The notes under the pieces: generated by a model
What the model was told of the DNA's origin: nothing
The model's input: only the letters and a program-made list of their open reading frames with translations
Database searches by the model: none
NCBI GenBank assembly: GCA_037043015.1
Contig: CM073329.1
Span: forward strand, 13,470,648-13,534,647
Source of the DNA: Bryum argenteum
Taxonomy: Eukaryota; Streptophyta; Bryopsida; Bryales; Bryaceae
DNA: 64,000 nt
Direction: 5' to 3'
Part shown: one piece after another, positions 21,402 through 34,461 of the stretch
Numbering within the stretch: the first letter of the stretch is position 1
Layout of the letters: every line of letters starts with the position of its first letter
Made by a program: the position numbers and the translations under genes

Positions 21402-23073
21402 AATTGTTTTATTCCTTATGATAGTAACTGTTAAATTTTACAATGAATTAATGAGAGTAAAATTTTGAAATGCAATAGAAAATACACTCTCTACTATTAG
21501 TAGTTGATAATAGATATGATCGGCTAAAATAACATATTATATGATAATCTAGAGAAAGGCAACACATAACCTAAGAGAAACACTATTAGTTTCCCAAAAC
21601 ATTAAGTTTTCCAACACCAAGAAAACCTTGCCCTATTTGTGATCAAAGGCTTATTGTAAACAATCTATGAATTCAAACATGGTTCTCTAAATTGGATGTC
21701 GTTCTCAATTTATCAAAGTTCTCGAAAGTAGAAAAATAATCCAATTTTATTTTTTGATTTTTTTAGTGTGCTACACCTCCTCTAAATTTGGGATGGAACA
21801 TAAAGTGCTTGATTGGGTTCTAAGGGGTTAAAGGTACCCGTGGGAACTAAATCAGAAAACTTTGATTGTTATAATCGATACAATTAAAAGAAAATCAAGG
21901 GTTTAAATTTTCAAAGTGAGTAGAAGATCAAGTTAACTTAAGGATCCCAAGGTTCAATTTCTAAATAATGCTTTAATTGAGTTCATTGGTCCTAAAATAG
22001 AAGAAGTCATTTTTGACAAATTAGGAAAATTGGCATCAAGGATCTTTAGATCTATATATTACATTGCCCCACAAACAACACTTTTGCCGGGCAACAACGA
22101 CTCTTTTCCCCAACCGTGCAGTATAAGTGATTGCACTTTCCAGTCATGCCACTTCCCCCTAAAGCTGAAGTTTTTGTCTTCTTTCCCAGAGCTTGGAAGC
22201 TGGAGGTCGACGGTACAGAAGTCAATATGGCTGGAACAAAGTCCGTTCGTTCCGCTGAGATTGTGGCATCTACAAAGTTTGTTGGTTTTGCCAAGTTCTA
22301 CTGAGATTGTTGCATCCACATCACTGTGGAACCGTCATCTGTGTCGTCTAGGTTGAGAGAGGTTTTACGATAATTACCCCGCCATATTTACGGGACAATT
22401 CTATTCCCCTCCAAATGCAGGTCAAGGGGGGTTCTTTGCCGTTTCAAGATTGAGGATACCCTAAGGAATATAAAATTAACATATTTTCGACCTTGTGATG
22501 ATCACCTTTCATTGATATGATAGCTTCGAACCATTAATAGCTTGGGGCTGATGAAAATTGACTACCTGCAAGGAAACATCTTTTTAGGTACCTAAAACAA
22601 CTTCTGAAAGTACACGTTCCTAGTACATCAAGAAACTATGACCAAAATTTTCCAATTATATCTCTATTTAAAAATTTTAATCACTTCCCTTTCTTTAGAT
22701 CATGTTGTTAAAGGTCAAAGAAAGGTACGATGGCTTTCTGCTGTTTTAAGTAGCTTAAACGATGGTTTAAATTTAGTATTATAGTAGGTGTTCCTAATAC
22801 ATACAGTATTAGGAATTTATGACAAAACTTTAGTTTTGAAGTCTGACTATGTTATTTTATTTTTTTTTATTTTTTTTTATTTTAAAAATCAATGTTTTTC
22901 AAAAATTTGGAAATATATGTACGATAATACTACTACTTGAAGTTCTAAAAAAAATCTACATTCAAAATTTTACCAATTTTATAAGGGAAACCCTAAAAGT
23001 TTGCAAGAGCAAGCTTCATAGTCATTTGTAACTTTGCATTGAAAACTTCATAGAATTCTACATTGCATAAGTG
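21402..23073. repeat. Duplicon copy B, continued
   Basis: From 21402 to 22560 it repeats 12245-13320. From about 22640 it repeats 13830-14453, without the MITE at 13889 (empty site TTA at 22708-22710). GC-richer part 22065-22390 may be a decayed exon, as noted for the first copy. Confidence 0.65.
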
Positions 23074-23076
23074 TTA

Positions 23077-24005
23077 ACCCCTGAACGTCCCCAATGTCGT
23101 TTTTTTACATATTGGATGGAGGATAGAAACTTTGAAGAGCCATAACGCCTTCATCCAAACTCCGTTTTGGATGAAATCACTTGGGTTGGGTCCCAAATCA
23201 AGTCTAGTGTGTATGGTAAAACTTTCAGAGCCATACAATTAACTATGAATTAATGGCATGCATTTTAGTATCATTACAAGCCAATTATGTGAAATCAAAA
23301 ATAGTTTTTGATGATTTTCTTTTACATGAACATGGTCTTGAGATGAAATCTAACAATTTTCTACTTGGAAGATTTTTGATCCAAATACTTTTGGTATTAC
23401 ATTTTCAATGATGTTTCCACAATAAAAAAATTAAAAAATGGATGATTTTTGAACAGCTATATCTTTTTCATCCACCGTTAGATTTCAACTTTATTTTTTT
23501 CGGATGGATTCTAATTAGAGTCTACTCCCTGTAGTACAAATCTTGACCAAATCGAAGATGTTTGGTAGATAAGGCGTAGATTTGAGTGCATAGGGACTAG
23601 TTTTGGACTATTTTCCCTTTGTAAATTTTTGGGTAATTTCCACCATTGCAAGGGTATTTTTTGAGCCAAGTAATTATTTTGATGATTTTTTTTTACGAAG
23701 GGGTACTATTGAGATGAAGATGAGCAACTTTCTAGTTGGAGATTTTTTCATTGGAGTAGCTTTGTTGGTAGATTTTCCACTCTAAAGTGAAAATGATGAA
23801 ATTTTGTAGCTTGTTTTGCGCACTAATATGTTATGGTCTTGCAGTCTATAAGGCCTCATGACTCAAATTTTGGTCCATATGACCTACAACAAGTCTATTA
23901 CAGGTTTGTCCGGTTGAGATCTAAATAGCTTATCTTCATTTTCATCTATGACACTTTCTTTGAAAATTTGATTGTTGGCTAAAAATAGGCTAGGACGTTT
24001 AGGGG
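23077..24005 (-). mobile_element. 929-bp MITE, CCCCTGAACGTCC/GGACGTTTAGGGG ends
   Basis: Flanked by TTA (23074-23076) and TTG (24006-24008). The parallel DNA at 14451-14465 reads 'gtgttgatatctagg', with one TTG and no insert. It is the reverse orientation of the elements at 55131 and 57930, clearly related but more diverged than those two are from each other. Confidence 0.88.
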
Positions 24006-24008
24006 TTG

Positions 24009-24792
24009 ATATCTAGGTTTAAGATTCTATGGAAAGAGAAAAAATAGAAAGAGAAAAAAGACTAAAAGCTTTACCTCCGTTTTCATAAGGTAGTAGAAAA
24101 TTGTTATTTTTGGTTTCGAAGGTCCCGGAAAAGCTTGAACCTTTAGGGGTTAAATCCCCATGAGCTCTACTAAAATAAGTATATGAATGCTTCAACAAAG
24201 CTATGTCGAAGAGTATTGTAAATGCTCATCAAATCTTCACAACTTCTCTTTCTAGTTTACTTTACATTGTGGTTTAAATACTTATATGGATGCTCATATG
24301 CTTTTGCACACTTGACTCCCATAACAAGTTGCTAGTTTAAGGTGCTACCATACCTTATTTTGACATTCTAAGCACATGCATTCACAACATGCATACGTGG
24401 GAGGTTTAGCAAAAAATAAATACTTTGGAAGGCTAATTTTGGGTTCCCTTGCAAGATCTTATGACTAAAGTGGTTGACTACAAATTTGCAGTTTACTACA
24501 AGTAATGCTAGCTAAATTTTACTTCAAGCAAACATGCATAGGGGAACTCTTACTTTTCGTTGTAGAAATATAGACCATTTAAGCTTTTTTTTACTTGATT
24601 CTAAGTTTAAAATTCTGAAGACTCTTTTACTTCAATCAAAAAATCATATAAGAAGCCTTGTTGCTGGAACTTGATTATTTGGACTTTCAAAAAAATAAAA
24701 TATTGAGATATTAACTACATTCACTACTATTGTTATTTGAAGAGTATTAGTGAGGAAACTCATTCATTACAAGCCAAAAGCATATAAATGCG
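24009..24792. repeat. Upstream duplicon of F-box locus 3
   Basis: Matches 14457-15271, the upstream region of locus 1. Noncoding. Confidence 0.7.
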
Positions 24793-26066
24793 ATGGAACC
24801 CTCTATATACACACATGAAAACCTGAAAGCAAGTTCAATCATCGGTCGAAAAATTTAAAGTCGGAAAATCAATCGAACCAAGAAGATTCTCTTGATTCTA
24901 ACCTGTGGAAAAAGCTCCCTCCTAACATTCATGCCTTTGTATTTGCTCGTCTTCCCATCAATGAGATTCCCCCGCTACAATCTATGAATAAAACATGGAA
25001 ACACAACATCTCTACGACTACTTCCTTTTTTTCCAAAACTTGTGATGAAGCTCATCCAATTATGTTGTGATTCATTACACAAACTTCAAATCAAAACATA
25101 TGGGTGAGAACGCTGGATATTGGTTGCAACAAGTGGTATACGTACAAACTTCCATATACTGGTGTTTTAGCTCAAACTACAGGTGGAGTAGAGTTATTTG
25201 TTCTCAAGCTGAAGTGCTCATGCTGCGGTAAGCAAAAATTACAGTCGGTGCATCCATTGACAAGAGATTGCGAAGGATTACGTCGGGTGAATCCATTGAC
25301 AAGAGATTGCCAAGCATTACCTCATTTACCTGAAAAATGGTACATCAAAGAGGTTGAAACGCATGGCAATTGTGTTGTAATAAATGTGGACCAAATTAAG
25401 TATACGCGAACTTATTCCGAAGGAAATTGGCAGATTGTTTTCGATATTCTGGGGAGAAACGGAAAGCGGTCCTCATCACAAGCCAATATTCAAAATACAT
25501 ATGTCAACCTTGATGAATTTCCTACTACTGCCTTTGAGAATTTGCAAACTGAAATATCATCTATAATGATGACGTGGGTTTACTATGAGCAATCTCTCTT
25601 TGTAATGTGGAAGAAGAAGGATGACTCGTTGGTTATTCCATTAACAACAACAACAACAAAGTACTATATCGATGAATATCATGTAGATAATGAAGTATCC
25701 CCGATGAAACTTGTCAAAATCAAAACTCACAATTGCGGTCATCTAATGGAGAATTATGTGATGCATACAGATAGAAAGACACACTACGATTTAAAAATGT
25801 ATGTATGTGAAGGTTACTTGATGATAGTATCAACATTTGGTGAAAGAGGAATGACAGGCATCCGAAAAGAAGCTGCATGGCTTTGTGATTTAGCAACAAG
25901 TGTCTGGACTACCCTAGACCTTCCACAATTGAACCTTTGTTGCCCTAATTTAGTGGGAAATTTGATAAAGTCCAAATGGACAATACATTATTACCAAGAG
26001 GAACATGATAATAAATATAAAACTTTGTACATAAGATTACTATTTCACAGTCAAAGCATCTTCTAA
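24793..26066 (+). pseudogene. F-box protein gene, frameshift and stop (locus 3)
   Basis: Close copy of locus 1. Compared with it, one base is missing near 24835 (phase change before the F-box), and TGA at 25067 interrupts the segment that reads MLSFITQT in other loci. From 25070 to 26066 the frame is open and encodes the whole kelch-like part (NKWYTYKLP through LDLPQL). It carries the doubled 'ttgacaagagattgc' insert. The C-terminus is longer than in locus 1 because the shared stop is lost (EEHDNKYKTL...). Confidence 0.85.
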
Positions 26067-28200
26067 ATCTAAATTTTTTGAGATTTTTAGAGCCCTATAG
26101 ATAAGTTCATAATAAATATATGCAGTGGCTCTCAAATCTTTTGCTTTTAGAACAACTTGTACGGTGTACAATGATATTTTCTTCATGTTGGCTCTGGAGC
26201 ATGCTCTAGAGTATTCATGTTCTGGAATTGATAAATTGGGTATCTCCTAATTGTTATGGGATTCTCTAAGTTGTTTAAAATTTGCTCAAGTAGAATCTAT
26301 CGGAAGCTTTTTCTTGCTCTTGTATTTCCTAATAGAATCTCTTGTAAGCTTAGGAAGTTTATAGATTATATAGTTTATAGAACATAAAAAATTAGAACCT
26401 ACGTACTTTTAGGAAAAGTGGGAAGCACATGCTTTGAGTGTATGAAGTGAAGCGAGAGAGGTTCTCGATTCATCCATCCCTTAACCACTAGCCTATTCTT
26501 TTGTATTACACTAAGGATCCCTTTAATTATGAACCAAGAGCCCTAACCAAGAAAACTAAAATCATTTTCATTATATCTCTTTGATAACATAGGAGTTGTT
26601 TTTCACGGTATAAATGGATCTCAAGCGCTTGTCATGATCCTTATCCAATCTGATTTTCACTATTTGCAGCCGGTCGTAGTAGACATAAATGCGCAAGAAT
26701 ATAGGATAAGCGTTCGTAGCAGCTACCAAGGAGGATGGAGGAGGGGTAATGAGCCCCTTAATTTTTTGATGTATAGACATTAAATGCCAAGGAGTAAGCT
26801 TCCTAGGGTAGCTTGGGGTCGCAGACCTCAAATTTTAAATCAAAATTATTGAAAACGGCCTTGGAAGGTCCCCACGGATTCTAGGGTGCCTCCTTGGTAG
26901 CTGCCACGAACCATTGCCCGAGAATATAGAGGCTAATTGTGCGTGAAGGCGGCATGGCCTGGCATGATGAGAACTCTCCTAAGCATGATTGTATAACATC
27001 CAATCAAATTAGTTCGAACAGTTTAGCAATCCCATCAATCGATGGATACATGAACTGGTACCAATATTGCGATGCTGTTATTCTGATCTAAGTGTAGTAA
27101 CTCTGATTTATCTGCCCGTGAAATACCTCACCTCGCGGAGAGGAGATACAGGATATGTCACTTAAAGTTCAAAAGCAATTGGTCACGACATTCCAAGAAA
27201 GGCAAGAAAATGTAGGAAAATGAAATTACATGATTGAGAGATGACATGGTAATGGAGAAGCTAGAGTTCTATTAGATCCTTTTTTTCTTGAACCTCCATC
27301 AATTGTGGCAAAAGAAAAAAAGTTCATTTGTGGGTGCCATGGAGACGTTCACAGCTCATGATTGAACTTTCATCTTCTTAATTTGTAGATTGAGAATATC
27401 TCTCTTCCACGTTGTGAGAAAGAAGTCATATTGAAAGCTAAGGCTTGGTGATGCAACTCAAAGGATAAGAACATGCCCAGCCCGCACTGTGGGCCAGAGA
27501 GTGGAGCCAAATATGGAGTGTGAGGAGCCCCAGCCCACACACTATCCTTTTAACCCGGTCAAAAGGGTTGAGGTCTCCTAAATTCTAGCACACCATAACC
27601 CCAAGTTTTCCCGTGCCTTCATTAACATTTTAGCATCTCCATTAATCGATGCAAGAGTGCCACATGGCAGAGAGTTGATTGGCAAAGAATAAATTCTATA
27701 TTAATCTGTTGGTCACTAACTGTAATTGGTGGGATGCCTTTTCGTGTGACCAGTATTGTGGCCCGGGCTGGGGCTGCTACGCCCGGCCGAGCAACGCCCG
27801 TGGGGTTTTCGCGCAGTGCAGCGGCCTGGCCTAACGCAGCCGGCTGGGCATGCTCTAAGCACTAACTCAAATTTCGCGAGCAACAAATATGGATCCACGA
27901 TTGCAGCAGAGCATGTAATACCCATAAAACTTGCAGAGCTCTAGCTCTCAAACGCATTATTTATCGATGCCACAAACAGAGGGGATGGGAATTTGTCATG
28001 GCTGACCACACTACATAGCATAGCATAGCATATTAGATCCCTGTGAGATAACGAACTCATACTCTGACTTACATTGACAATTTATCGTCTACATCATCCA
28101 TCTTAAAATTGCAGAAGATGTTAAAGCTTTCCAAATAAACTTCAAATCAAAGTAGAATTAATACTATCATTAAAGTTAAGCAAAGTGCAATGATGCACTA
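26067..28200. other. Single-copy noncoding stretch
   Basis: After 250 bases of F-box 3' flank, the DNA is not repeated elsewhere in the window. Notable only are a minus-strand frame at 26571-26831 (86 residues, no recognised family), two near-copies of 'gtagcagctaccaagga' / 'ccttggtagctgccac' at 26714 and 26890 in opposite orientation, and a GC-rich patch at 27755-27855. None supports a gene call. Confidence 0.5.
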
Positions 28201-28739
28201 CAACATTTTACATGCAACATGACAATACACCACTGTATTACTCTAATAGTGAGCCAATATATTGGTACAAAGAAGCACAACACGGTTACTTGCACGTCAC
28301 CATGTACCCATTAATGTGCAAGGCGGCAATTGCAAGATGTCAACTCCTTGTCGTGCGGGGGCTAATGACAACTTTGCCAACCATCCCATTCCGGCTAACT
28401 TGGGCTTCACGCGGGCTTACCCGAGCTCACCGAAACTTCACGCGAGCTTCACGCCATGGTTTCGCATGCCATTAGCACGCTCACTTGATCATAAGTTGAG
28501 AGCTTTCGAGAGTAAGCGACATTTACCTACCAAACATGCCAAGAGTAAGTAGCACACAAGCTCTCGTGAACCAAACTTGCAACACAATGGTGAGCCGCTT
28601 CAACCCTTTGAGGATACGAGATCATGCAACTCGTGTGGTTGTATTCTTTGAGTGATCATTTTTTTGTGGTGTTGCTTTTGTTTGAATAAGTTTCGTGATG
28701 CATTTTTGGTTCTAATTAGTTTTTTGATGTTTTTTAGTT

Positions 28740-28908
28740 GGATTGTTGCAAGAGCAACGAAGAATAGGTGCTCAGCAAAAGTAAACAGTGTTCAAAGTGG
28801 CGGATGTCTTCACGTGACTGGGGTAGCCACGGCAAGGAAGTTGGGTATATCCGTGGAGACACTGATGAGGGCTTGCCGGCAGTTTTGTTTCAAGCAATGG
28901 ACTGCATG
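28740..28908 (+). pseudogene. Possible RWP-RK domain fragment
   Basis: The frame reads HVTGVATARKLGISVETLMRAC followed by a Lys-Gln-Trp stretch and a stop (TGA at 28907-28909). The pattern of an AA..LG.S...L...CR....K.W core resembles the RWP-RK DNA-binding domain of plant transcription factors, which control nitrogen response and germ-cell development. The upstream Leu/Phe-rich part reads like intron. No flanking exons were found, and the W-P of RWPxRK is not preserved. It is a tentative relic. Confidence 0.25.
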
Positions 28909-28909
28909 A

Positions 28910-29990
28910 GAGGTAGACCATATCCTTCTTAGAATACTTTTGAAGACACTAAATGTCATGATTTGAATTCCTATTGAATAAGGCGAGAATACTTGTGTGT
29001 CCAAGTTAGGAAAGTGAAGAGTAGTATGCGCAAGTGAAGAGTAGTATGCGCGACCCACAAGCCATTGTTGTGGATGAAGAAGGAGTAGGGCGGGAGCTAG
29101 CTGCAGCTTACGTGTAGCAGGTGATGTTGGAATTGAACGGAAGTCCAACTCATGTGAAACACAGAAGAGTAAGTAACCCAGAATTCCGAGACACACAAAA
29201 GTAAGTAACCCAGCATTCTAAACACACTCACTCCTTTTTGAATGTCTCATCATTGTAGCAATTGATTACTTTGTGAACAATGAGAGAAGCATGTGCTCGC
29301 ACTATGGCAACCAGTTCTAGACTTGAGTGTTTCTCTTCAACCGAATCAGCCTTCTTTTTAAGTCAGCTTACGCTGCTCAAATATTTACATTGCATTTTTC
29401 TACATTGCTCATCCTTTATTTCAAGTCAACTTACATTGCTCAAATGTTTACATTGCATTTTTTTAACATTGCTCAAATGTTGATTCGTGTTTGAGTTTTC
29501 CAATTATTTATTGCTTTCGGTTAGAATGCGGAGCAGCCGTAGGGTACATGTACACTAAACCCGTACAAAAATGTAGTCACAGGGTGTGATTTCAGGACTC
29601 AGTTGTTCAAAATTATATGTCAAACAAAGTATAGGAAGTTATGGGGGTTTAGAATACAATAATATGGTAGTAGACACAATTTATTACAAATGTTTGATAT
29701 TTTTTATTTTTAGAATGTGCTTGAAATGAACATAAATAGTATATTAATATACTAGCATATGCCTGCCACAGTTTTGGATTTGAGAAAAATATACACTTTT
29801 GGGGAAGAAATTTTGAAGGACTTTAGCCAAACTCATGGATTGTATAATGCAAACATATTCTTCTAATACATTATAGCTGAAAATTTGCAAGATAAACTCT
29901 GAACCATCATTTATTCACAGTAAAAGATTTTTTTTTTTTTTTTGGCACCTAAGAAACCTAAGAGAATCGGTTGTTTTGGAAGAACTACTA
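28910..29990. other. Noncoding stretch
   Basis: Holds a short tandem duplication 'agtgaagagtagtatgcgc' at 29013-29052, a repeated 'cttacattgctcaaatgtttacattgcattttt' type segment at 29365-29475, and a poly-T run at 29928-29942. No gene is supported. Confidence 0.5.
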
Positions 29991-30251
29991 ACCCCTAAAT
30001 TTCCTTGCTGCAAAACGATCTAAGTGACAGAATTTGACCTTCGTTTACATTAAGCTCAAAAAAACTCAATCTAAGCATTATTTAAAAGATTCAACCGTAA
30101 GATCTCAAACTTCACTTGACATTCTTCTCACATACCAAATTTGAACCGTTCATTCTTTGTCATTTGTGAGATTATAATGGTCAAAGTTGGTTGAGATTTT
30201 CTCCTGCGGGAACCTCCACAACCCGTTTCGGGTTTTAAGGAAAGTTAGGGG
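29991..30251 (+). mobile_element. 261-bp MITE, CCCCTAAATTTCCTT/AAGGAAAGTTAGGGG ends
   Basis: Terminal repeats pair over about 15 bases. Flanks are CTA (29988-29990) and TTA (30252-30254). It is about nine-tenths identical to the 260-bp element at 40473, so these two define a second subfamily sharing the terminal CCCCTAA with the longer MITEs. Confidence 0.85.
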
Positions 30252-32278
30252 TTAATGAATATTGTTTCATGTGTTTGAAATCTAGATGGGCCATTAAGAT
30301 GGGCTCTAAGATGGGCTCCCATAAGGCCAACAAGAATTCGTGAAATTGACGAGTAAGGGAAAATCCAAGTATTTTTTGTACAAAAACATACTCAAAATAC
30401 TTACCGGTTTTTGTATTTTTTGCACAAAAGATACAAATATTTTTTGTACCCGGTTTAGTGTACATATATCCCACATCATTTGAGGATCACAGACCGATTC
30501 CCTTATTTTTCTCTCACTATGACCAAAGCGGCAAGGGAGCTGCATGTCTTGGCAGTCCACTTTGAAGAAGGAACGTCGAGGGTTGGGGGTGAAGCGCTGG
30601 CCCGGTCGCAGTGTATGCATACCTCAACACATTCAAACCGTTTTGATTTTGAACACCTTTAATTAATTTAATGATGTATCATTTTTGCAAACTGTACATG
30701 ATCCTACCATTGTTTGCAGGCGAGATGTATGGTGAGCAGAGTCAAAGAACTGGTTGATGCCGTCGAAGGAGCAAGAGATGTTGAGGTTCACGACCCAACC
30801 GTTGTCGGGTATGAGAGGAGCACGCTTTGGGAACACACGGGGTGTCTGGCTGCAATTAGGAATGACTCGGTGAGAGGATGTGAGATAAACAGTCTTGTAT
30901 CTTCAGTCTTTGTTCTTCAATCTTCTGTCTCGAGTCTCGAATCTTCAAACACGGGTCCGTTGGCCTATCCTGTGGCTGGCTCTACAAGGTAAGGGTTTCG
31001 GTCGGGTAAGTAATAAGAAACCACATGTTCTCGGACGGGTAGAACGGGACAGCAGACACGAGCTGCCGTCCGTAAGATGGACTCTAAACTTCAAACCCAC
31101 GGTGACCAAGGAGCGCCCTCACCAGCGGGAACAACATATAAGATCAACCATGTGGGCCGTTAACCCCACTTCGTTGCCACAACACAAAATGAAGCTAAGT
31201 GTAAACACAAAGCTCGCAACGGGTTTACAATGCAAGAAAGGAAATGCAACTAGCCTCCAAAGCCGGCTGGGAATAACAAGAAGGAAATCGGACCACAAGC
31301 CACAACACAAAGAAGAGCCTAAAGGCTCTTCAGATCTTCAAGTCTTGATGTGTTTTGTTTCTCCAACTTTCAACCTTCACTCCCACCTCAAAGGAAACCT
31401 TTGAAGGAGCAAGCTCGAAACTCCAAGGAAAGATTCTCAACTTCAAATGGCTCTCACGAACAGCTCACGAGTCCAATGAACAAGTGTGATAGCTTTTTAG
31501 AAAGCTAACAACACGTTCTGACTTCCCTCAAAATCTCAAAACAATCTAAACTACTGTCCACAAACTATGGGCCTCTAAAGATGTAGGCCGAGAATAAGTC
31601 TGCAGCAGACCTCTCCTTCTTCAAATCACTATAAAACTCTCTAAAATGCTTCAAATCGTGAGTGCAAGGTCTTTTTGGATAGAAGACTTCAAGAACTACA
31701 AGACCTTGAAAGATTTGAGCAAAAACAAGCTATTGGTTGAGAATTAAGAACCTCGAAAAGTTGACTCCTCAATCGGGTAGTCATAAATTCCTTGAATTCT
31801 CAAAAACTTCTAACTCTCATAACTATTTGCTCACAAGTCCAAATCATTCATGAAAGGTGTCTATAGAAAGATAATTGCACAAGGAACAACATCATAAACT
31901 TTATTTTTCATAAGTTTCTCCCCACTCAACATCAGCACACTCCAAAAAGTCCCTCTTCCTACACACCAAAAACTCCACCTTGACACGAACTCCAAAGGGA
32001 ATCTACTTTCCCCTTTCTTCCTCCTTTCTTTCCTCTCCGCCTAAGGGATAAGAGTGACCATACATCAGCCCATACCCCTAGTTTAGGTTCCCTATAGAAG
32101 TCTAATAACACAATAAAAGTCAACTACACTACCAAACGCCGGCAGTTTTACTTCTAACTGCCTTTACTTACTACAAGGCAAGTATCAAAGCCTTGGTAAA
32201 CAAAGAAATTCTAATGTACTGAATAGAAAATAGAAATCACATGAAGAAATCTAAGAGGTATAAGGACTATTGATTGCG
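30252..32278. other. Unclassified stretch with exon-like pieces
   Basis: A segment at 30720-30868 is bounded by 'tttgcag' and 'gtgagag' and is open (ARCMVSRVKELVDAVEGARD then HDPTVVGYERSTLWEHTGC), so it could be a stranded exon; the family is not recognised. A further open frame lies at 30895-31404. The remainder (31,400-32,200) is GC-moderate, Ser/Lys-codon-rich noncoding DNA, possibly from an old retroelement. I see no complete gene. Confidence 0.35.
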
Positions 32279-32289
32279 GATTCCAGTCG

Positions 32290-32480
32290 CCAAGCCGTGG
32301 ACTTGGTGGGTTGGAATCAATGGTCAATTGCTGTCCTAACGGTCTGGGGTTCGAATCCCGTTGAGCGCATCGGGCGGCCGCGGCTTGGCACGCTAGTGAA
32401 GCAGGAAACCTAACCATCGGCCTACCTACCCCTGAGCTATACATGTGACAAGAGTTTAGCACCAAAGGTGTTAAACCAAA
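32290..32480 (+). mobile_element. tRNA-derived SINE-like sequence
   Basis: TGGTGGGTTGG near 32305 followed about 35 bases later by GGGGTTCGAATCCCG at 32345-32359 matches the spacing and motifs of the RNA polymerase III A and B boxes in tRNA genes. The full cloverleaf is not convincing, so a tRNA-derived SINE is more likely than a tRNA. Downstream is 'ccgtgattttaatcacgatataagtgatttt'-like sequence. The minus-strand frame that reads RDSNPRPLGQQL is the familiar mistranslation of such repeats, not a gene. Confidence 0.4.
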
Positions 32481-33107
32481 ACCACCGTGATTTTAATCAC
32501 GATATAAGTGATTTTGTTTTATTAACTAACATCACGATAAAACCTACTGTACACTAAAGGTGTACATGTTGGAAGCAATTCCAACACGACATCGTCTGAA
32601 TAAGAATAAGTTGCTGATGGAAGTGGTAGGGCTTTGCTCCAGCATCTCTCCATGGTTACGATTACAGGAATCAATTTTCTTGAAACATCAAAATTTTCCT
32701 TCTACTATTTCTACAGTCAGACCCTTTTCCCTTTTCTTTTAGTAAAACAATCATCTGGGGCTGCGGCTGGGGAGCAATAAAAAGAATAAAAAAAAGATAA
32801 GAAATGCAAATAGTTCAGAACCAGTTTCTCCACAACAGCAGAATGCTTATTTGAACAGTCTACTTCTTTCTTTGTGAAGGAGGTTCAAAGAAACTAGCTC
32901 ACTGCACAACAGTATAAATAACTCGTTCCAGTGTGACGTTTCTTCATTACAATAAACATACCATAATTTCAATCCTTGGCGATCTGATTCTTTGAAATCT
33001 TCCTCACTCATTTCGTGCTCATCAATTTTATATCTTAACATGAATAAATTTTCTCCACTACTCGGTGCTCCAGTACTACTTTGAATAACAGAGTGATTGA
33101 CTTATTA

Positions 33108-33484
33108 ACCCTTAAACACCCATGTGGTCTGAAACGGGCAACCCGAAATTGGATTACTGCGTCCTTTGGACTTGGGCATCATCAATGAACCAATCAATGA
33201 TGAGCTTGCAACCTCCTAAAAGGTTATGTACAACCCCAACCTACCTACCACAATCCTTTCCATGCACAAAATCACTCATACAAATTGTGATTTTTGAATT
33301 GTAAAATCTCACTTTTTTAATGCATCATAAGAAGGTGAACAATTTGACATCAAAATATAAGTGAAAAGTTGGAAATAAGCCCCTTAACCCTTAAACGTCA
33401 GAGCATGCCCCTCAGGCTTGGTTTCTAGTGTATTTTCAGAGGGGCTTGACGTTTAGGGGTTAAGCTTGCTTGGGCGTTTGAGAC
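33108..33484. mobile_element. MITE with a second MITE inside it
   Basis: The outer element starts ACCCTTAAACACCCA and ends TGGGCGTTTGAGAC, flanked by TTA (33105-33107) and TTA (33485-33487). Inside, at 33387-33459, is a complete smaller element. Confidence 0.55.
33387..33459. mobile_element. 73-bp miniature element, nested
   Basis: It begins ACCCTTAAACGTCA and ends TGACGTTTAGGGG, with TTA on both sides (33384-33386, 33460-33462). The inner GCCCCTC and GAGGGGC also pair, so almost the whole element can fold on itself. It is the smallest member of the CCCCTAAACG family in the window. Confidence 0.75.
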
Positions 33485-34248
33485 TTAAAGAGCTTACCTA
33501 TACAAAGAACTCCTCAACAACTATTTTGCCATCATCAGTACCAATTTGGAATATTTTGCAACAATTCCTGAATTGATTGTGTCATATGCTCGTAGATGTT
33601 CTTTTGTGCTTTCATGTTTTTATACCATACGACGCCGACAAAGATCTCTACTTGTGTCACTAGTGCATATGTGGTTTGAGTATACAAAATGACTAAATCT
33701 CTGGTGGCATAGTAAATGCGAGCTTGAATCTACCATACCACTATGGATTCACTCATTTGGTATAATAAAACCACATACTTACTAGTGTGTATCACCGGTC
33801 TGACAATCTTGCTTTGTATGTGGCCGTTGCATGGAGGAGGGAAAACATATCAAGCCAATGATTTCAATTTGAAAACGACAACGAATGCAAGCGTAGAATA
33901 AGAGCATTCACCTAAAAATAACAGAAACTTGAACTTCATGCGACCGTTTCTATCAAGGCCCCGGGCACCACTTGAGCGTCAAAGCCCCGGCCCTTTCTCA
34001 GGAAGAGGCCCACAAGAAGGATTGAGTTTTCGAGAGATCTCTTTTAATTCTTTCATATCCTCTCCAAAGTTGGGTTTATGCCCAATTAAACTGGATTAGA
34101 ATCCGTGTACGCTTACTGACAATGTAAGAAGCCATTAAAGTAAAATTCAATTTAGCATGAAGCTATAAAATTAAAAAGATCTTTTACTTTTATCAATAAA
34201 ATGTACAAGAAGCTTGATCGAGAAATTTACTTATTTTGAGATTTTTAC

Positions 34249-34368
<120 letters not shown>

Positions 34369-34461
34369 TGTAGCTTGCAGGTCTAGTGGGATGGTAGTCA
34401 TTCATTACCAAGTTAAGCAAAAACCTGTGAAAGGAGTTGCAATAAAATCTCTATGCAAAAC

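Larger units (their letters stand above)
32850..34065 (-). pseudogene. C2/GRAM-VASt gene relic, head-to-head with F-box locus 4
   Basis: Three decayed parts match the gene at 59.6-64 kb on the same strand. At 33880-34060 is a GRAM-domain exon remnant (compare 59860-60010; KEI at its start, then GARGLDRNGRMKFKF). At 33500-33680 is the C-terminal exon (compare 63084-63323). At 32865-33090 is 3' flank (compare 62815-63050). Between the last two lies a pair of nested MITEs (33108-33484). Stops and frameshifts throughout make it nonfunctional. The relic ends less than 400 bases before the F-box start at 34462. Confidence 0.6.

Noticed and set aside
32211-32465. 84-residue minus-strand frame with RDSNPRPLGQQL
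   Set aside because: Typical artefact from tRNA-derived repeat sequence.
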